A DNA stretch of 46,646 bases from Tannerellaceae bacterium (GCA_021201295.1 JAJQFE010000024.1:1-46646), one strand, 5' to 3'. Numbered from the stretch's first letter, positions 1 through 10,093 are shown. Notes: generated by a model not told the origin, from the sequence alone. A program made the numbers and translations.

Positions 1-150
1 AAAACATTCATATGATGTTCAATAAATCAACGGACATCATGCGGATAATCATATTAATAAAATCACCCTGTTTTGTATAAATCCGTCCAGATTTTATGGA
101 TTTTTCAATTTCATTTTACATTTATTAAAATATCCACACAAAGAAAAGAA

Positions 151-158
151 TAACTTTG
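151..158 (+). promoter_or_regulatory. Probable promoter -7 element of the V-ATPase operon
   Basis: TAACTTTG matches the Bacteroidetes -7 consensus TAnnTTTG, 53 bp before the subunit E start codon. No good -33 TTTG lies 19-21 bp upstream, so the match is partial. The rest of positions 1-211 is AT-rich and holds no gene I can support. Confidence 0.4.
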
Positions 159-211
159 TGAAGCATAATACCAGATAACATTATAAAATAACACATATAT
201 ATTATTAGAAA

Positions 212-802
212 ATGGATACAAAAATTCAGGAACTGACTAACAAAATCTACCGTGAAGGTGTGGAAAAAGGGAACGAAGAAGCTATTCGAATTATAGCCGA
301 AGCAAATACCCAAAAACAGACTATTGTAAGTGAAGCAGAAGCAGAAGCAAAACAGGTCCTTGCTGCTGCAGAAAAGCAGGCGGCAGACCTGAAGAAAAAT
401 GTGGAAGGCGAATTGAAGTTATTTGCAACCCAGGCTTTGGAAGCTTTGAAAAGTGAAGTAGCTAATCTTATTACAGGAGAGATTACTTCGTCTAATGTAA
501 AAGCTGCAGTAGCAGATAAAGCATATATGCAGAAAGTCATTCTGGAGATGGCTAAAGAATGGGTAAAGAAAGAAGGCCTGACTATTCAGTCTGCTGACGC
601 TGAAGAACTGACCAAATACTTTGAAGCGAATGCAAAAGATCTTCTGAATAAAGGTGTTAAAATTGAAAAGGTAAATGGCAAAACTACCTCTTTTACTATT
701 ATCCCTGCAGATGGTTCTTATAAAGTAAGTTTTGGAGACGAAGAATTTATGGCGTTCTTTACAGAATTCCTGCGTCCACAACTGGTAGAAATGCTATTCT
801 GA
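212..802 (+). CDS. atpE: V-type ATP synthase subunit E
   Basis: Peripheral stalk subunit of the membrane rotary V/A-type ATPase, joining the catalytic A/B head to the membrane sector. The 196-residue protein has the family layout: a long charged, Ala/Glu/Gln-rich helix over roughly residues 1-75 (coiled coil) followed by a compact C-terminal domain. It opens the operon, 2 bp before the DUF2764 gene and followed by subunits A, B, D, I and K on the same strand. Length and position are normal for Bacteroidetes V-ATPase operons. The reading frame is intact. Confidence 0.9.
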   Translation: MDTKIQELTNKIYREGVEKGNEEAIRIIAEANTQKQTIVSEAEAEAKQVLAAAEKQAADLKKNVEGELKLFATQALEALKSEVANLITGEITSSNVKAAVADKAYMQKVILEMAKEWVKKEGLTIQSADAEELTKYFEANAKDLLNKGVKIEKVNGKTTSFTIIPADGSYKVSFGDEEFMAFFTEFLRPQLVEMLF

Positions 803-804
803 TT

Positions 805-1677
805 ATGAGTAAGTATTATTATCTGGTTGCCGGACTTCCTAATATTGCATTGGATGATAGCAAACTCACCTATACCATTACGGATTTTAGGAGGGAACTG
901 GATGGTGTATTATCTGCTGAGGACAAAAGACTGATTGACCTGTTTTTTCTTAAATTTGATAATCAAAATCTCCTGACTCAACTGGCATGGCCGGACCGTG
1001 AGGGGGATATGAGAGGTAGTATTACAAATGAGGAGTTACAGGATCTGATTAAAATAGTCCGGGAAGATGACACCCTTCCTGCTAATTTACTTATACCGCC
1101 TTATTTTGTAGATTTCCTCAGGCTTTATTCCGGTTCGGACAATCAGGAGGAAACCCTCTCTACTATTTCATGGGAAGATCGTCTGGCAACTTTGTATTAC
1201 GCATATGCCATGAAAAATAGTAATGAGTTTGTGGCATCCTGGTTTGAATTCAATCTGAATATTAATAATATTCTTACGGCTTATACCTGTAGGAAATATG
1301 GATTGGATAAAGCGGATTATATTATTGGGGATAATGAGATTGCAGAGGCAATACGGACTTCGAATGCCCGTGATTTCGGTTTAGGAGATACACTGGACTA
1401 TTTACCGGCCCTTCAACGGATTGCAGAAGAATCTAACCTGATGGTCAGAGAAAAAAAGATAGATCTTTTGAAATGGGAATGGTTGGAAGAAAATACTTTT
1501 TTCAAACCCTTTGATATCGAAAGTGTTTTTGCCTATCTGCTTAAATTAGAAATGATAGAACGCTGGCTCACCCTGGATAGCACAACCGGTGAGGAGACAT
1601 TCCGGAGGATTGTCGGTACCATGAAAAAGGGCAGTCAGAACATACTGGAAGAATTTAAAAGAAACAATAATAAATAA
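805..1677 (+). CDS. DUF2764 family protein of the V-ATPase operon (candidate subunit C equivalent)
   Basis: A 290-residue, largely helical, acidic soluble protein with no signal peptide. It resembles the DUF2764 family found between subunits E and A in Bacteroidetes V-ATPase operons. It occupies the place where Enterococcus-type operons encode subunit C, the AC39-like socket that couples the central stalk to the c-ring, and no other subunit C gene is present. The stretch around residues 145-170 (WFEFNLNINNILTAY) is reminiscent of the helical repeats of subunit C. The family assignment is fairly sure; the role as subunit C is inference. Confidence 0.8.
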   Translation: MSKYYYLVAGLPNIALDDSKLTYTITDFRRELDGVLSAEDKRLIDLFFLKFDNQNLLTQLAWPDREGDMRGSITNEELQDLIKIVREDDTLPANLLIPPYFVDFLRLYSGSDNQEETLSTISWEDRLATLYYAYAMKNSNEFVASWFEFNLNINNILTAYTCRKYGLDKADYIIGDNEIAEAIRTSNARDFGLGDTLDYLPALQRIAEESNLMVREKKIDLLKWEWLEENTFFKPFDIESVFAYLLKLEMIERWLTLDSTTGEETFRRIVGTMKKGSQNILEEFKRNNNK

Positions 1678-1680
1678 TTT

Positions 1681-3438
1681 ATGGCTACAAAAGGATTTGT
1701 AAAAGGGATCGTGTCCAATCTGGTGACCGTGGAAGTCGATGGATCGGTTTCTCAGAGTGAAATTTGTTACATATCCGTAGGAGGTGTAAAGCTGATGGCG
1801 GAGGTAATCAAAGTAATAGGAAAGGAAGCCTTTGTACAGGTATTCGAAAGTACTCGCGGGATGCGAGTGGGTGACGAAGCCGAATTTGTCGGCCACATGC
1901 TTGAAGTAACCTTAGGTCCGGGTATGTTGTCCCGTAACTATGACGGACTACAGAATGACCTGGATAAAATGGATGGAATTTTCCTGAAACGGGGGGATTA
2001 TACCTATGCGCTGAATGATGAAAAACTATGGGATTTTAAACCGATCACAACACCCGGTGATAAAGTGATTGCCGGAGATTGGTTGGGTGAGGTAGACGAA
2101 AATTATCAGCCGCATAAGATCATGGTACCTTTTGTGCTGGAAGGAACCTATACCGTGAAAAGTGTTGCGGAAGCCGGAACCTATACTGTGAACCAGACTG
2201 TAGCTGTAATTACAGATGAAAATGGTAAGGATATTGACGTAAATATGATACAAAAGTGGCCGGTTAAAAAAGCGGTTACCTGTTATAAAGAAAAACCACG
2301 TCCTTATAAATTACTGGAAACGGGTGTGCGTACTATTGATACGATTAATCCGATTGTGGAAGGTGGTACCGGATTTATTCCCGGACCGTTCGGTACGGGT
2401 AAGACCGTATTGCAGCATGCTATTTCTAAACAGGCTGAAGCAGATATTGTAATTATTGCAGCTTGTGGTGAACGTGCGAATGAAGTTGTGGAAGTTTTTA
2501 CTGAATTTCCTGAACTGATTGATCCACACACCGGACGTAAATTGATGGAGCGTACGATCATTATTGCCAATACGTCCAATATGCCGGTAGCAGCCCGTGA
2601 GGCTTCTGTATATACAGCAATGACTATTGCTGAGTATTACCGTACTATGGGGTTGAAAGTATTGCTTATGGCTGACTCTACTTCCCGTTGGGCGCAGGCC
2701 CTTCGTGAGATGTCCAACCGTCTGGAAGAACTTCCCGGTCCGGATGCTTTCCCCATGGACCTGTCGGCGATCGTTGCTAACTTTTATGCGCGTGCAGGGT
2801 TTGTTCACTTGAATAATGGAGCTACGGGTTCTGTAACGTTTATTGGTACGGTATCTCCGGCGGGTGGCAACCTGAAAGAGCCTGTAACGGAAAATACCAA
2901 GAAAGTAGCGCGTTGTTTTTATGCCTTGGAGCAGGAACGTGCAGACCGAAAGAGATACCCGGCGGTTAATCCGATCGATAGTTATTCCAAATATCTTGAA
3001 TATCCTGAGTTTCAGGAATATATTGCAGATCATATTTCACCTGCATGGGTAGAGAAAGTAGAAGAGGTAAAAACCCGTATGTTACGTGGTAAAGAAATCG
3101 CAGAACAAATCAACATTCTTGGGGATGATGGTGTACCTGTAGAATACCATGTTACTTTCTGGAAATCAGAATTAATAGACTTTGTCATCCTGCAGCAGGA
3201 TGCCTTTGATGAGATTGATGCGGTAACGCCGTTAAACCGTCAGGAGTTTATGCTGGACCGGATTGTAAATATATGCCGGGCGGAATTCAGGTTTGATACT
3301 TTCCAGGAAGTAATGGATTATTTCAAGAATATCATCAATGTATTTAAGCAGATGAACTATTCTGTATATGAAAGTGAGCAGTTTAAGAACTTTAATGATC
3401 AACTGGACGCTCTGCTGGCAGAACGTATGGAAAAATAA
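1681..3438 (+). CDS. atpA: V-type ATP synthase catalytic subunit A
   Basis: Catalytic nucleotide-binding subunit of the A3B3 head, hydrolysing or making ATP. The 585-residue length is normal. The Walker A loop GPFGTGKT is at residues 235-242, preceded by the A-subunit-specific non-homologous insert (about residues 110-200). The following ACGERANEV and the ADSTSRWAQALRE motif are hallmark A-subunit sequences. It starts 3 bp after the DUF2764 stop and is followed 8 bp later by subunit B, so translation is probably coupled. The frame is intact. Confidence 0.97.
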   Translation: MATKGFVKGIVSNLVTVEVDGSVSQSEICYISVGGVKLMAEVIKVIGKEAFVQVFESTRGMRVGDEAEFVGHMLEVTLGPGMLSRNYDGLQNDLDKMDGIFLKRGDYTYALNDEKLWDFKPITTPGDKVIAGDWLGEVDENYQPHKIMVPFVLEGTYTVKSVAEAGTYTVNQTVAVITDENGKDIDVNMIQKWPVKKAVTCYKEKPRPYKLLETGVRTIDTINPIVEGGTGFIPGPFGTGKTVLQHAISKQAEADIVIIAACGERANEVVEVFTEFPELIDPHTGRKLMERTIIIANTSNMPVAAREASVYTAMTIAEYYRTMGLKVLLMADSTSRWAQALREMSNRLEELPGPDAFPMDLSAIVANFYARAGFVHLNNGATGSVTFIGTVSPAGGNLKEPVTENTKKVARCFYALEQERADRKRYPAVNPIDSYSKYLEYPEFQEYIADHISPAWVEKVEEVKTRMLRGKEIAEQINILGDDGVPVEYHVTFWKSELIDFVILQQDAFDEIDAVTPLNRQEFMLDRIVNICRAEFRFDTFQEVMDYFKNIINVFKQMNYSVYESEQFKNFNDQLDALLAERMEK

Positions 3439-3446
3439 GCAGGTAT

Positions 3447-4766
3447 ATGGCAACAAAAGTATTTCAGAAAATATATATGAAGATTACCCAGATCACAAAA
3501 GCTACCTGTTCACTGAAAGCAACAGGAGTTGGGTATGATGAGCTGGCATCTGTGGATGGTAAACTGGCTCAGGTAGTAAAGATTATTGGTGATGAAGTTA
3601 CTCTACAGGTATTTTCAGGAACAGGAGGGATCCGTACCAATGCAGAAGTAGTGTTCATGGGTAAGGCTCCTACTCTGAAAGTAGGGGAGCAGTTAGCCGG
3701 ACGTTTCTTCAATGCGTATGGTGATCCGATTGACGGAGGACCTGCACCGGAAGGTAAGGAAGTGGAGATTGGTGGTCCTTCGGTAAACCCGGTTCGCCGT
3801 AAACAGCCTTCTGAGTTAATCGCCACTGGTATTGCAGGTATTGACCTGAACAATACGCTGGTAACAGGACAAAAGATCCCATTCTTTGCGGACCCGGATC
3901 AACCTTTCAACCAGGTAATGGCTTTAGTGGCTTTACGTGCCCAGTCGGACAAGATTATTTTAGGAGGGATGGGGATGACCAATGATGATTACCTGTTCTT
4001 TAAAAATACATTTAGTAATGCCGGAGCTCTGGACCGTATTGTCAGTTTTATCAATACTACGGAAGACCCGTCAGTAGAACGAATCCTTATTCCGGATATG
4101 GCACTTACGGCAGCAGAGTATTTTGCTGTAGAAAAGAATGAAAAAGTACTGGTTCTTTTGACTGATATGACTAACTATGCGGATGCATTAGCAATCGTGT
4201 CTAACCGTATGGACCAGATTCCATCCAAAGATTCTATGCCGGGTTCCCTTTATTCGGATTTAGCTAAGATTTATGAAAAAGCCGTACAGTTCCCGGCTGG
4301 TGGTTCGATTACTATTATTGCGGTGACAACTTTGTCCGGTGGAGATATTACTCATGCGGTACCGGATAATACCGGATATATTACGGAAGGACAGTTGTAT
4401 CTGCGTCGTGATAGTGATGTGGGTAAAGTAATTGTTGACCCATTCCGTAGTTTGTCCCGTCTGAAACAGTTAGTGACCGGTAAGAAAACCCGTGAAGATC
4501 ATCCACAGGTGATGAATGCCACTGTTCGGTTGTATGCAGATGCCGCCAATGCAAAGACTAAGCTGGAAAACGGGTTTGACCTAACGGATTATGATAACCG
4601 TACGTTATCGTTTGCCAAAGATTACTCTGAGAAGTTACTGGCCATTGACGTAAACCTGGATACTACAGAAATGTTGGATGTGGCCTGGGGATTGTTTGGA
4701 GAATATTTCAAACCGGCAGAGGTAAATATCAAACAGGAATTGGTGGATAAATACTGGAAAGCTTAA
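3447..4766 (+). CDS. atpB: V-type ATP synthase subunit B
   Basis: Regulatory, non-catalytic nucleotide-binding subunit that alternates with subunit A in the head. It has 439 residues and the family's degenerate P-loop region, with no GKT motif. SNRMDQIPSKDSMPGSLYSDL near residues 250-270 matches the conserved B-subunit segment that contributes to the A/B interface. An alternative start at 3480 (MKITQITKATC) would remove 11 residues; I keep the upstream ATG because it sits directly after subunit A and related proteins seem to carry this extension. Confidence 0.95.
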   Translation: MATKVFQKIYMKITQITKATCSLKATGVGYDELASVDGKLAQVVKIIGDEVTLQVFSGTGGIRTNAEVVFMGKAPTLKVGEQLAGRFFNAYGDPIDGGPAPEGKEVEIGGPSVNPVRRKQPSELIATGIAGIDLNNTLVTGQKIPFFADPDQPFNQVMALVALRAQSDKIILGGMGMTNDDYLFFKNTFSNAGALDRIVSFINTTEDPSVERILIPDMALTAAEYFAVEKNEKVLVLLTDMTNYADALAIVSNRMDQIPSKDSMPGSLYSDLAKIYEKAVQFPAGGSITIIAVTTLSGGDITHAVPDNTGYITEGQLYLRRDSDVGKVIVDPFRSLSRLKQLVTGKKTREDHPQVMNATVRLYADAANAKTKLENGFDLTDYDNRTLSFAKDYSEKLLAIDVNLDTTEMLDVAWGLFGEYFKPAEVNIKQELVDKYWKA

Positions 4767-4779
4767 TCAATTAAAAAAG

Positions 4780-5394
4780 ATGGCAATAAAGTTTCAATAT
4801 AATAAAACATCACTTCAGCAACTGGAAAAGCAACTGAAGATGCGTGTGCGTTCCCTGCCTACTATTAAAAGTAAGGAGAGTGCATTGCGTATGGAGGTGA
4901 AGCGGACGAAAGATGAAGTGAACAGATTGGAACTTCAGCTGGAAAAAGAAATTCAGAGTTATGAAAATATGGTAGCTTTGTGGAATGAGTTTACACCGGA
5001 TCTGATTGCAGTGAAGGATGTTTCTCTTTCGACAAAGAAAATTGCCGGAGTATTAACTCCTATTTTAGATGATATTCAATTTGAAGTAGGAAAATACAGT
5101 TTATTCAATGCCCCTGCCTGGTTTCCGGATGGGATAGAGTTATTGAAGAAACTGGCACATACTGGTATTGAAGCTGAGTTTACAAGTCTCAAGCTGGAGT
5201 TATTGGAACATGCCCGGAAAAAGACTACTCAAAAGGTGAATCTGTTTGAGAAAGTACAGATTCCGGGATATAGTGATGCGATCCGTAAAGTAAAACGGTT
5301 TATGGAAGATGAAGAAAGTCTTTCTAAATCTTCACAAAAGATCATGCGGGCAAATCAGGAAAAACGCAAAAAGAAAGAGGAGGCTGAATCATGA
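4780..5394 (+). CDS. atpD: V-type ATP synthase subunit D
   Basis: Central rotor shaft subunit, turning inside the A3B3 head. The 204-residue protein is almost entirely helical, with N- and C-terminal coiled-coil halves rich in Lys/Glu/Gln and an aromatic middle segment, as in the D family. It lies 13 bp after subunit B, and its stop codon overlaps the subunit I start by four bases (ATGA), which indicates translational coupling. No gene for the usual partner, subunit F, is present beside it. Confidence 0.92.
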   Translation: MAIKFQYNKTSLQQLEKQLKMRVRSLPTIKSKESALRMEVKRTKDEVNRLELQLEKEIQSYENMVALWNEFTPDLIAVKDVSLSTKKIAGVLTPILDDIQFEVGKYSLFNAPAWFPDGIELLKKLAHTGIEAEFTSLKLELLEHARKKTTQKVNLFEKVQIPGYSDAIRKVKRFMEDEESLSKSSQKIMRANQEKRKKKEEAES

Positions 5395-7211
5395 TTTCAA
5401 CTATGAATAAATATGCCTTTATGGTATATCATAAAGACTATGAAAGCTTTTTAGCTCAATTGCGTGGTCTGGGGGTTGTACATGTTCAGGAAGTACGGTC
5501 CACCTCTGAAAATATGGATCTTCAGTTACTTTTGACTCAACGGAAACGGGTTGATCTGATCCTCCGTGATTTTAATAAACTGAATGATAAGAAGGAAAAA
5601 CCGGAATTACTACCTGCACGTTCAATCACGAAGGAAGAAGGGTTAGCGTTACTGAAAACAATTGAAGAACTTCAGGAAAGAAAGCAACAATTAACCTCTG
5701 CGCAGGCTGCTTTGGAAAAAGAGATTGACTATATGAAGATATGGGGTAATTTCTCTTATTCCGATTTGAACCGCCTGAAGAAAGCCGGTTATAAAGTTAC
5801 TTTTTTCAGTACTCCGTCTTCCCGTTTTGAACCGGAATGGATTGATGAATATAATGTTATAGAAATCAATAACATTCAGTCTGTCTCTTATTTTATTACG
5901 ATCACTCCTAAAGATGTGGTGATCGATATAGATGCAGAGCGTCCCAAGATGCCGGATATGGGCCTTTCTGAACTGGAAGCTAATAATCAGCAGGTCAGAA
6001 GCCAGATTGAACTTATCAATCGGGAATTAGATGAACGTGCTGTGAATGACTATAATGTATTAGTAGAGCTGGATAAGCTATTGCAGGATGAATATAATCT
6101 TTCAAATGTAAAAATCCAGACAGATGCTCAGGCTGATGATAAATTAATGGTTCTGGAAGGATGGGTTCCTGTGGATACGGCTCCGGCTATGGAAATTGCC
6201 CTGGAGCAGGATGGATATTATTACCAGCCGTTACCTATAGAAGAAGGAGATAAGGTGCCTATTAAGCTGAAGAACAATAAATTTACTAAATTGTATGAGC
6301 CGATTACTAAAATGTTCGCTCTGCCGAAGTATACTGAGTTTGATCCTACACCATTTTTTGCCCCTTTCTTTATGCTCTTTTTCGGGCTTTGTTTTGGTGA
6401 CGGTGGCTATGGATTAATCATGTTCCTGGTGTGTACCTATTTTAAAACAAAGGTGAAACCTAATTATAAGCCTTATCTGACTTTATTCCAGTTCTTTGGA
6501 GTATCCGCTGTTTTTGTGGGTATCCTGACGGGTTCCTTCTTTGGAGTATCCCTGATAGAAGTACCGGCTTTTGAATCGATTAAGGATTATTTCCTGTCAA
6601 CGGATAATTTGATGACACTTTCTATTATTCTGGGACTTGTACAGATTGTTTTTGGTAAGATAGTCGCTGCATTCCAGACAAAGGCACAACGTGGAGTAAA
6701 ACATAGTGTTGCCTCTTTTGCCTGGGTATTTGTAATTGTGGCTCTTTTATGTGCTTTTGGTTTACCTATCCTCGATATTCATTTATCTGAGACAATAATA
6801 ACTATATTCTATGGAATAGCTATTATAGGATTACTGGTAGCTCTCCTTTACAATTCTCCGGGAAAGAATGTGTTTGTCAATGTAGGTTCCGGATTGTGGA
6901 CTACCTATAATACTGCTTCCGGTTTGTTAGGAGATACGCTTTCTTATATTCGCTTATTTGCGATCGGATTGACCGGTGCTATCCTGGGAGGTGTGTTTAA
7001 TTCACTGGCTATCGATATGACAGAAGGATTAGCTTTTATTCCACGTGCAATTTTTATGATATTGATCCTTGTATTCGGGCATTCTCTTAATTTTGCTCTT
7101 TGTACAATCAGTGCACTGGTGCATCCTCTTCGTCTTACTTTTGTGGAATATTATAAAAATGCAGAATTCCAGGGAGGAGGTAAGGAATATACTCCTTTCA
7201 AAAAAGTATAA
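5391..7211 (+). CDS. atpI: V-type ATP synthase subunit I (a-subunit, membrane stator)
   Basis: Membrane stator subunit that forms the ion half-channels next to the c-ring. In 606 residues it has a soluble N-terminal stalk half (about 1-310, with coiled coils near 85-115 and 185-215) and a C-terminal half of about seven to eight membrane helices starting at FFAPFFMLFFGLCFGDGGYG. The late helix LLGDTLSYIRLFAIGL carries the essential Arg that faces the c-ring glutamate. The start overlaps the stop of subunit D by 4 bp. Intact. Confidence 0.94.
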   Translation: MISTMNKYAFMVYHKDYESFLAQLRGLGVVHVQEVRSTSENMDLQLLLTQRKRVDLILRDFNKLNDKKEKPELLPARSITKEEGLALLKTIEELQERKQQLTSAQAALEKEIDYMKIWGNFSYSDLNRLKKAGYKVTFFSTPSSRFEPEWIDEYNVIEINNIQSVSYFITITPKDVVIDIDAERPKMPDMGLSELEANNQQVRSQIELINRELDERAVNDYNVLVELDKLLQDEYNLSNVKIQTDAQADDKLMVLEGWVPVDTAPAMEIALEQDGYYYQPLPIEEGDKVPIKLKNNKFTKLYEPITKMFALPKYTEFDPTPFFAPFFMLFFGLCFGDGGYGLIMFLVCTYFKTKVKPNYKPYLTLFQFFGVSAVFVGILTGSFFGVSLIEVPAFESIKDYFLSTDNLMTLSIILGLVQIVFGKIVAAFQTKAQRGVKHSVASFAWVFVIVALLCAFGLPILDIHLSETIITIFYGIAIIGLLVALLYNSPGKNVFVNVGSGLWTTYNTASGLLGDTLSYIRLFAIGLTGAILGGVFNSLAIDMTEGLAFIPRAIFMILILVFGHSLNFALCTISALVHPLRLTFVEYYKNAEFQGGGKEYTPFKKV

Positions 7212-7218
7212 TATTTAA

Positions 7219-7713
<495 letters not shown>

Positions 7714-7735
7714 ATCTTATAAATATATTTAATGG

Positions 7736-7767
7736 AAAAGGACTATCCCCAAAGATAGTCCTTTTTT
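7736..7767 (+). terminator. Rho-independent terminator of the V-ATPase operon
   Basis: A perfect 12-bp stem (AAAAGGACTATC / GATAGTCCTTTT) with a 6-nt CCCAAA loop ends in a T-run. It is 22 bp after the subunit K stop. Confidence 0.93.
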
Positions 7768-7797
7768 ATGTTTGTATAGAACTTATATACTATCTAA

Positions 7798-7852
7798 CTA
7801 AGTATTTTAGTTTTTTAACTATAAGTCTTAGTTTTAAAACTAAATTATTTAG
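7798..7852. promoter_or_regulatory. Cluster of CTAA/TTAG palindromes, likely operator of the BlaI-type repressor
   Basis: Between the V-ATPase terminator and the repressor gene lie several overlapping dyads: CTAAGTATTTTAG (7798-7810), the perfect 16-bp palindrome TTAGTTTTAAAACTAA (7828-7843) and CTAAATTATTTAG (7840-7852). BlaI/MecI repressors bind short dyads upstream of their own gene, so autoregulation is likely. Binding itself is inferred. Confidence 0.55.
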
Positions 7853-7880
7853 TTTATTTGTGATATAAAATACAAAGATC

Positions 7881-8246
7881 ATGAAACAGCTTACTCTGAA
7901 AGAAGAAGAAATTATGGGTTGGTTCTGGAAACAAGGACCATTATTTGTAAAGGAATTATTAGAATATTATGAAGTACCTAAACCCCATTTTAATACCTTG
8001 TCTACTATTGTACGTGGATTGGAGGAGAAAGGCTTTTTGGCGCATAAAGTTTATGGGAATACTTATCAGTATCGTGCAACTGTGACAGAAGAAACATATC
8101 GTAACCAAACGCTGAAAGGAGTAATTTCCAAATATTTCAATAATTCTTACCTGGGAGTTGTTTCTTCATTAATCCGGGAAGAAAACCTTTTAGTGGATGA
8201 TTTGAGAAAACTAATCGATGAAGTGGAACAGGTCAATAAGAAATAA
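7881..8246 (+). CDS. BlaI/MecI/CopY family transcriptional repressor
   Basis: A 121-residue winged-helix DNA-binding protein (Pfam penicillinase repressor family). The N-terminal half (about 1-70) has the MecI-type helix-turn-helix, with NTLSTIVRGLEEKGFLAHK as recognition helix and wing start. The C-terminal helices (about 85-120) form the dimer arm that is cleaved in the signalling pathway. It immediately precedes an M56 peptidase, the usual sensor partner. The intact repressor beside a broken sensor would leave its targets constitutively repressed. The regulated genes are not visible beyond its own operon. Confidence 0.88.
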   Translation: MKQLTLKEEEIMGWFWKQGPLFVKELLEYYEVPKPHFNTLSTIVRGLEEKGFLAHKVYGNTYQYRATVTEETYRNQTLKGVISKYFNNSYLGVVSSLIREENLLVDDLRKLIDEVEQVNKK

Positions 8247-8251
8247 TATCT

Positions 8252-9891
8252 ATGGACATTTTTTGTTTATATCCTTAAATCAACAGCCTGTTTGGCTTCT
8301 TTTTATCTGTTTTACCGGTTGCTCCTAAGCCAGGACACTTTCCACCGTTTTAATCGTCTGGCTTTGGTCAGTGTAATTCTTTTTCGCTTCTTTTACCTTT
8401 TATGAAATTACAGCTTTTTCAGGCAGAAGCTGCAGAGCGATCCGTGTTAAGTCCGGACCGATTAGTATGGTTAGCGCATTATGCTACGGAAAGAACCGTA
8501 CCGGAACGATCGGTAGGAATTCAGAGTTTAGTGGTTTTATACCTCTCCGGAATAATCTTTTTTATAATACGACTGATATATTCAGTTCTGCAGATCTTTT
8601 TTATGATCAGACGGGAGGAAAAATATTTGCAGGAAGATGGTAGTGTCTTAATTATTACTAAAAGAAATATATCCCCTTTTAGTTGGATGAAATATATAAT
8701 TATTTCGGAAAGTGACTGGCGGGAAAGTGGAAAAGAAATAGTGGCACATGAACAGGGCCATATTCAGGCAGGACATTTTTTGGATATTTTATTAGTTGGA
8801 ATTACTCTTATTTTTCATTGGTTTAATCCGGCGGTGTGGTTCTTAAAACAGGAATTACAAAATCTACATGAATATGAAGCAGATGAACATGTATTAAGCC
8901 AAGGTATCGATGCAAAAAATATCAACTATTATTAATTAAAAAAGCTGTTGGTTCACAGCGCTTCACTTCTATGGCCAACAGCTTTAGTCACAGTAAACTT
9001 AAAAAACGAATTACTATGATGTTAAAAAGTAAATCTAGTCCCTGGGCACGTGTAAAGTATGTGTATATACTTCCTTTAGCCGCTGTTATGGTAACAGCTT
9101 TTGCCCATCCGGAAATTTCTTATGAATTAGAAAAAATTTCTGTAGTCAAAATTAGTGAAATAAAACCTGTTAAGAAAATTATTTCACCGGAAACCACTCG
9201 TTTTACAAACGTTCAGGAAGTTTTTGATACCGGTAAAAAAGATGTTTTATATATGGTAGATGACCGGGAGGTGACAGCAGAAGACATGAAACGTCTTCCG
9301 ATGTCTTCCATTGAAGTGGTAAGTGTACATATGCAGGCAGGGACTACCAGAGCAAATCAGGAAAAAGGGGGTACTGTTAGGGTAACTACTTATCAGGAAA
9401 AGCCGGTACAAAAATCCCGGGTTCAGGTAGTTCCTGAGTTGGATCTATCCAAAGTAATGGACCTATTGGATAACTTGGATCTGGAGAATCTTCTTATTGA
9501 CATACATATTGACCATGAGAAAATTACTGAAGCACTGGCTGAAATGCAGATAGATATGAGAATAGAAGAAGCTTTAAATCAGATTAACCTGCAGGAATTA
9601 GCTGACTTATCATTCAATCAGAAAGAATTAGAGTCTATAATTCAAACAAAACTGGGAGACCTGGAAGAAAAACTGAAAGGCCTTGAACAAATAAAAATTA
9701 ATACAGAGATCTTTGATTTGGAGACTAAATGTCTGATTCTGATCGATGGTAGAGAAGTTTCACAAAAAGAGATGGAGCGTCTGGATCCGGAAACATTTGA
9801 AAGTGTCCACATATATAAAGAGGAAGAAGCTGTAAAAAGATATGGAGAAAAAGGTCGGAAAGGGGTAATGGATATAAAAACCAAGGGATGA
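8252..9891 (+). pseudogene. M56 family (BlaR1/MecR1-like) sensor metallopeptidase, frameshifted three times
   Basis: Membrane sensor peptidase expected to cleave the BlaI-type repressor. The reading runs ATG 8252 (MDIFVYILKSTACLASFYLFYR if repaired), then HEQGH zinc motif and EADEH, then KKAVGSQRFTSMANSFSHSK, and ends at 9891, about 546 residues. It is broken by three single-base changes in homopolymers: one extra T in T6 (8259-8264), one missing T in T5 (8380-8384) and one missing A in A6 (8914-8919). The open pieces are 8402-8935 and 8971-9891. The C-terminal region after a membrane helix (LPLAAVMVTAFAH) holds two TonB-plug-like repeats (DREVTAEDMKRLP and DGREVSQKEMERLD). It follows the repressor by 5 bp. 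Confidence 0.85.
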
Positions 9892-10033
9892 AGGAAAAAA
9901 TATCCTGTTTTTCCGTTTCCTGACCTATATATATACCGATAAAAGGGTACTCTGACATTTTACCCTTAAGGATGCTATCAGAAGAGAATAATCCGATACT
10001 TGTGCTGATGGAATAAATAGCGATAGGTATATG

Positions 10034-10073
10034 AAAAACCTCCGGTAAAATTTCTGTTTTGCCGGAGGTTTTT
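10034..10073. terminator. Bidirectional terminator between the M56 gene and galE
   Basis: A 12-bp perfect stem (AAAAACCTCCGG / CCGGAGGTTTTT) with a 16-nt loop and T-runs on both strands lies between two convergent genes. It probably ends the peptidase operon on plus and the rnf-galE operon on minus. Confidence 0.85.
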
Positions 10074-10093
10074 AGTAGGATAGAAAATCCATT

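Noticed and set aside
8259-8919. Programmed ribosomal frameshifting or phase variation in the M56 gene
   Set aside because: Three slips in one gene at short 5-6 base runs, with no slippery heptamer plus structure, look like decay or error. The runs are too short for typical phase-variable tracts.
9642-9958. Minus-strand ORFs opposite the M56 C terminus
   Set aside because: They mirror a recognisable coding frame and resemble no family.
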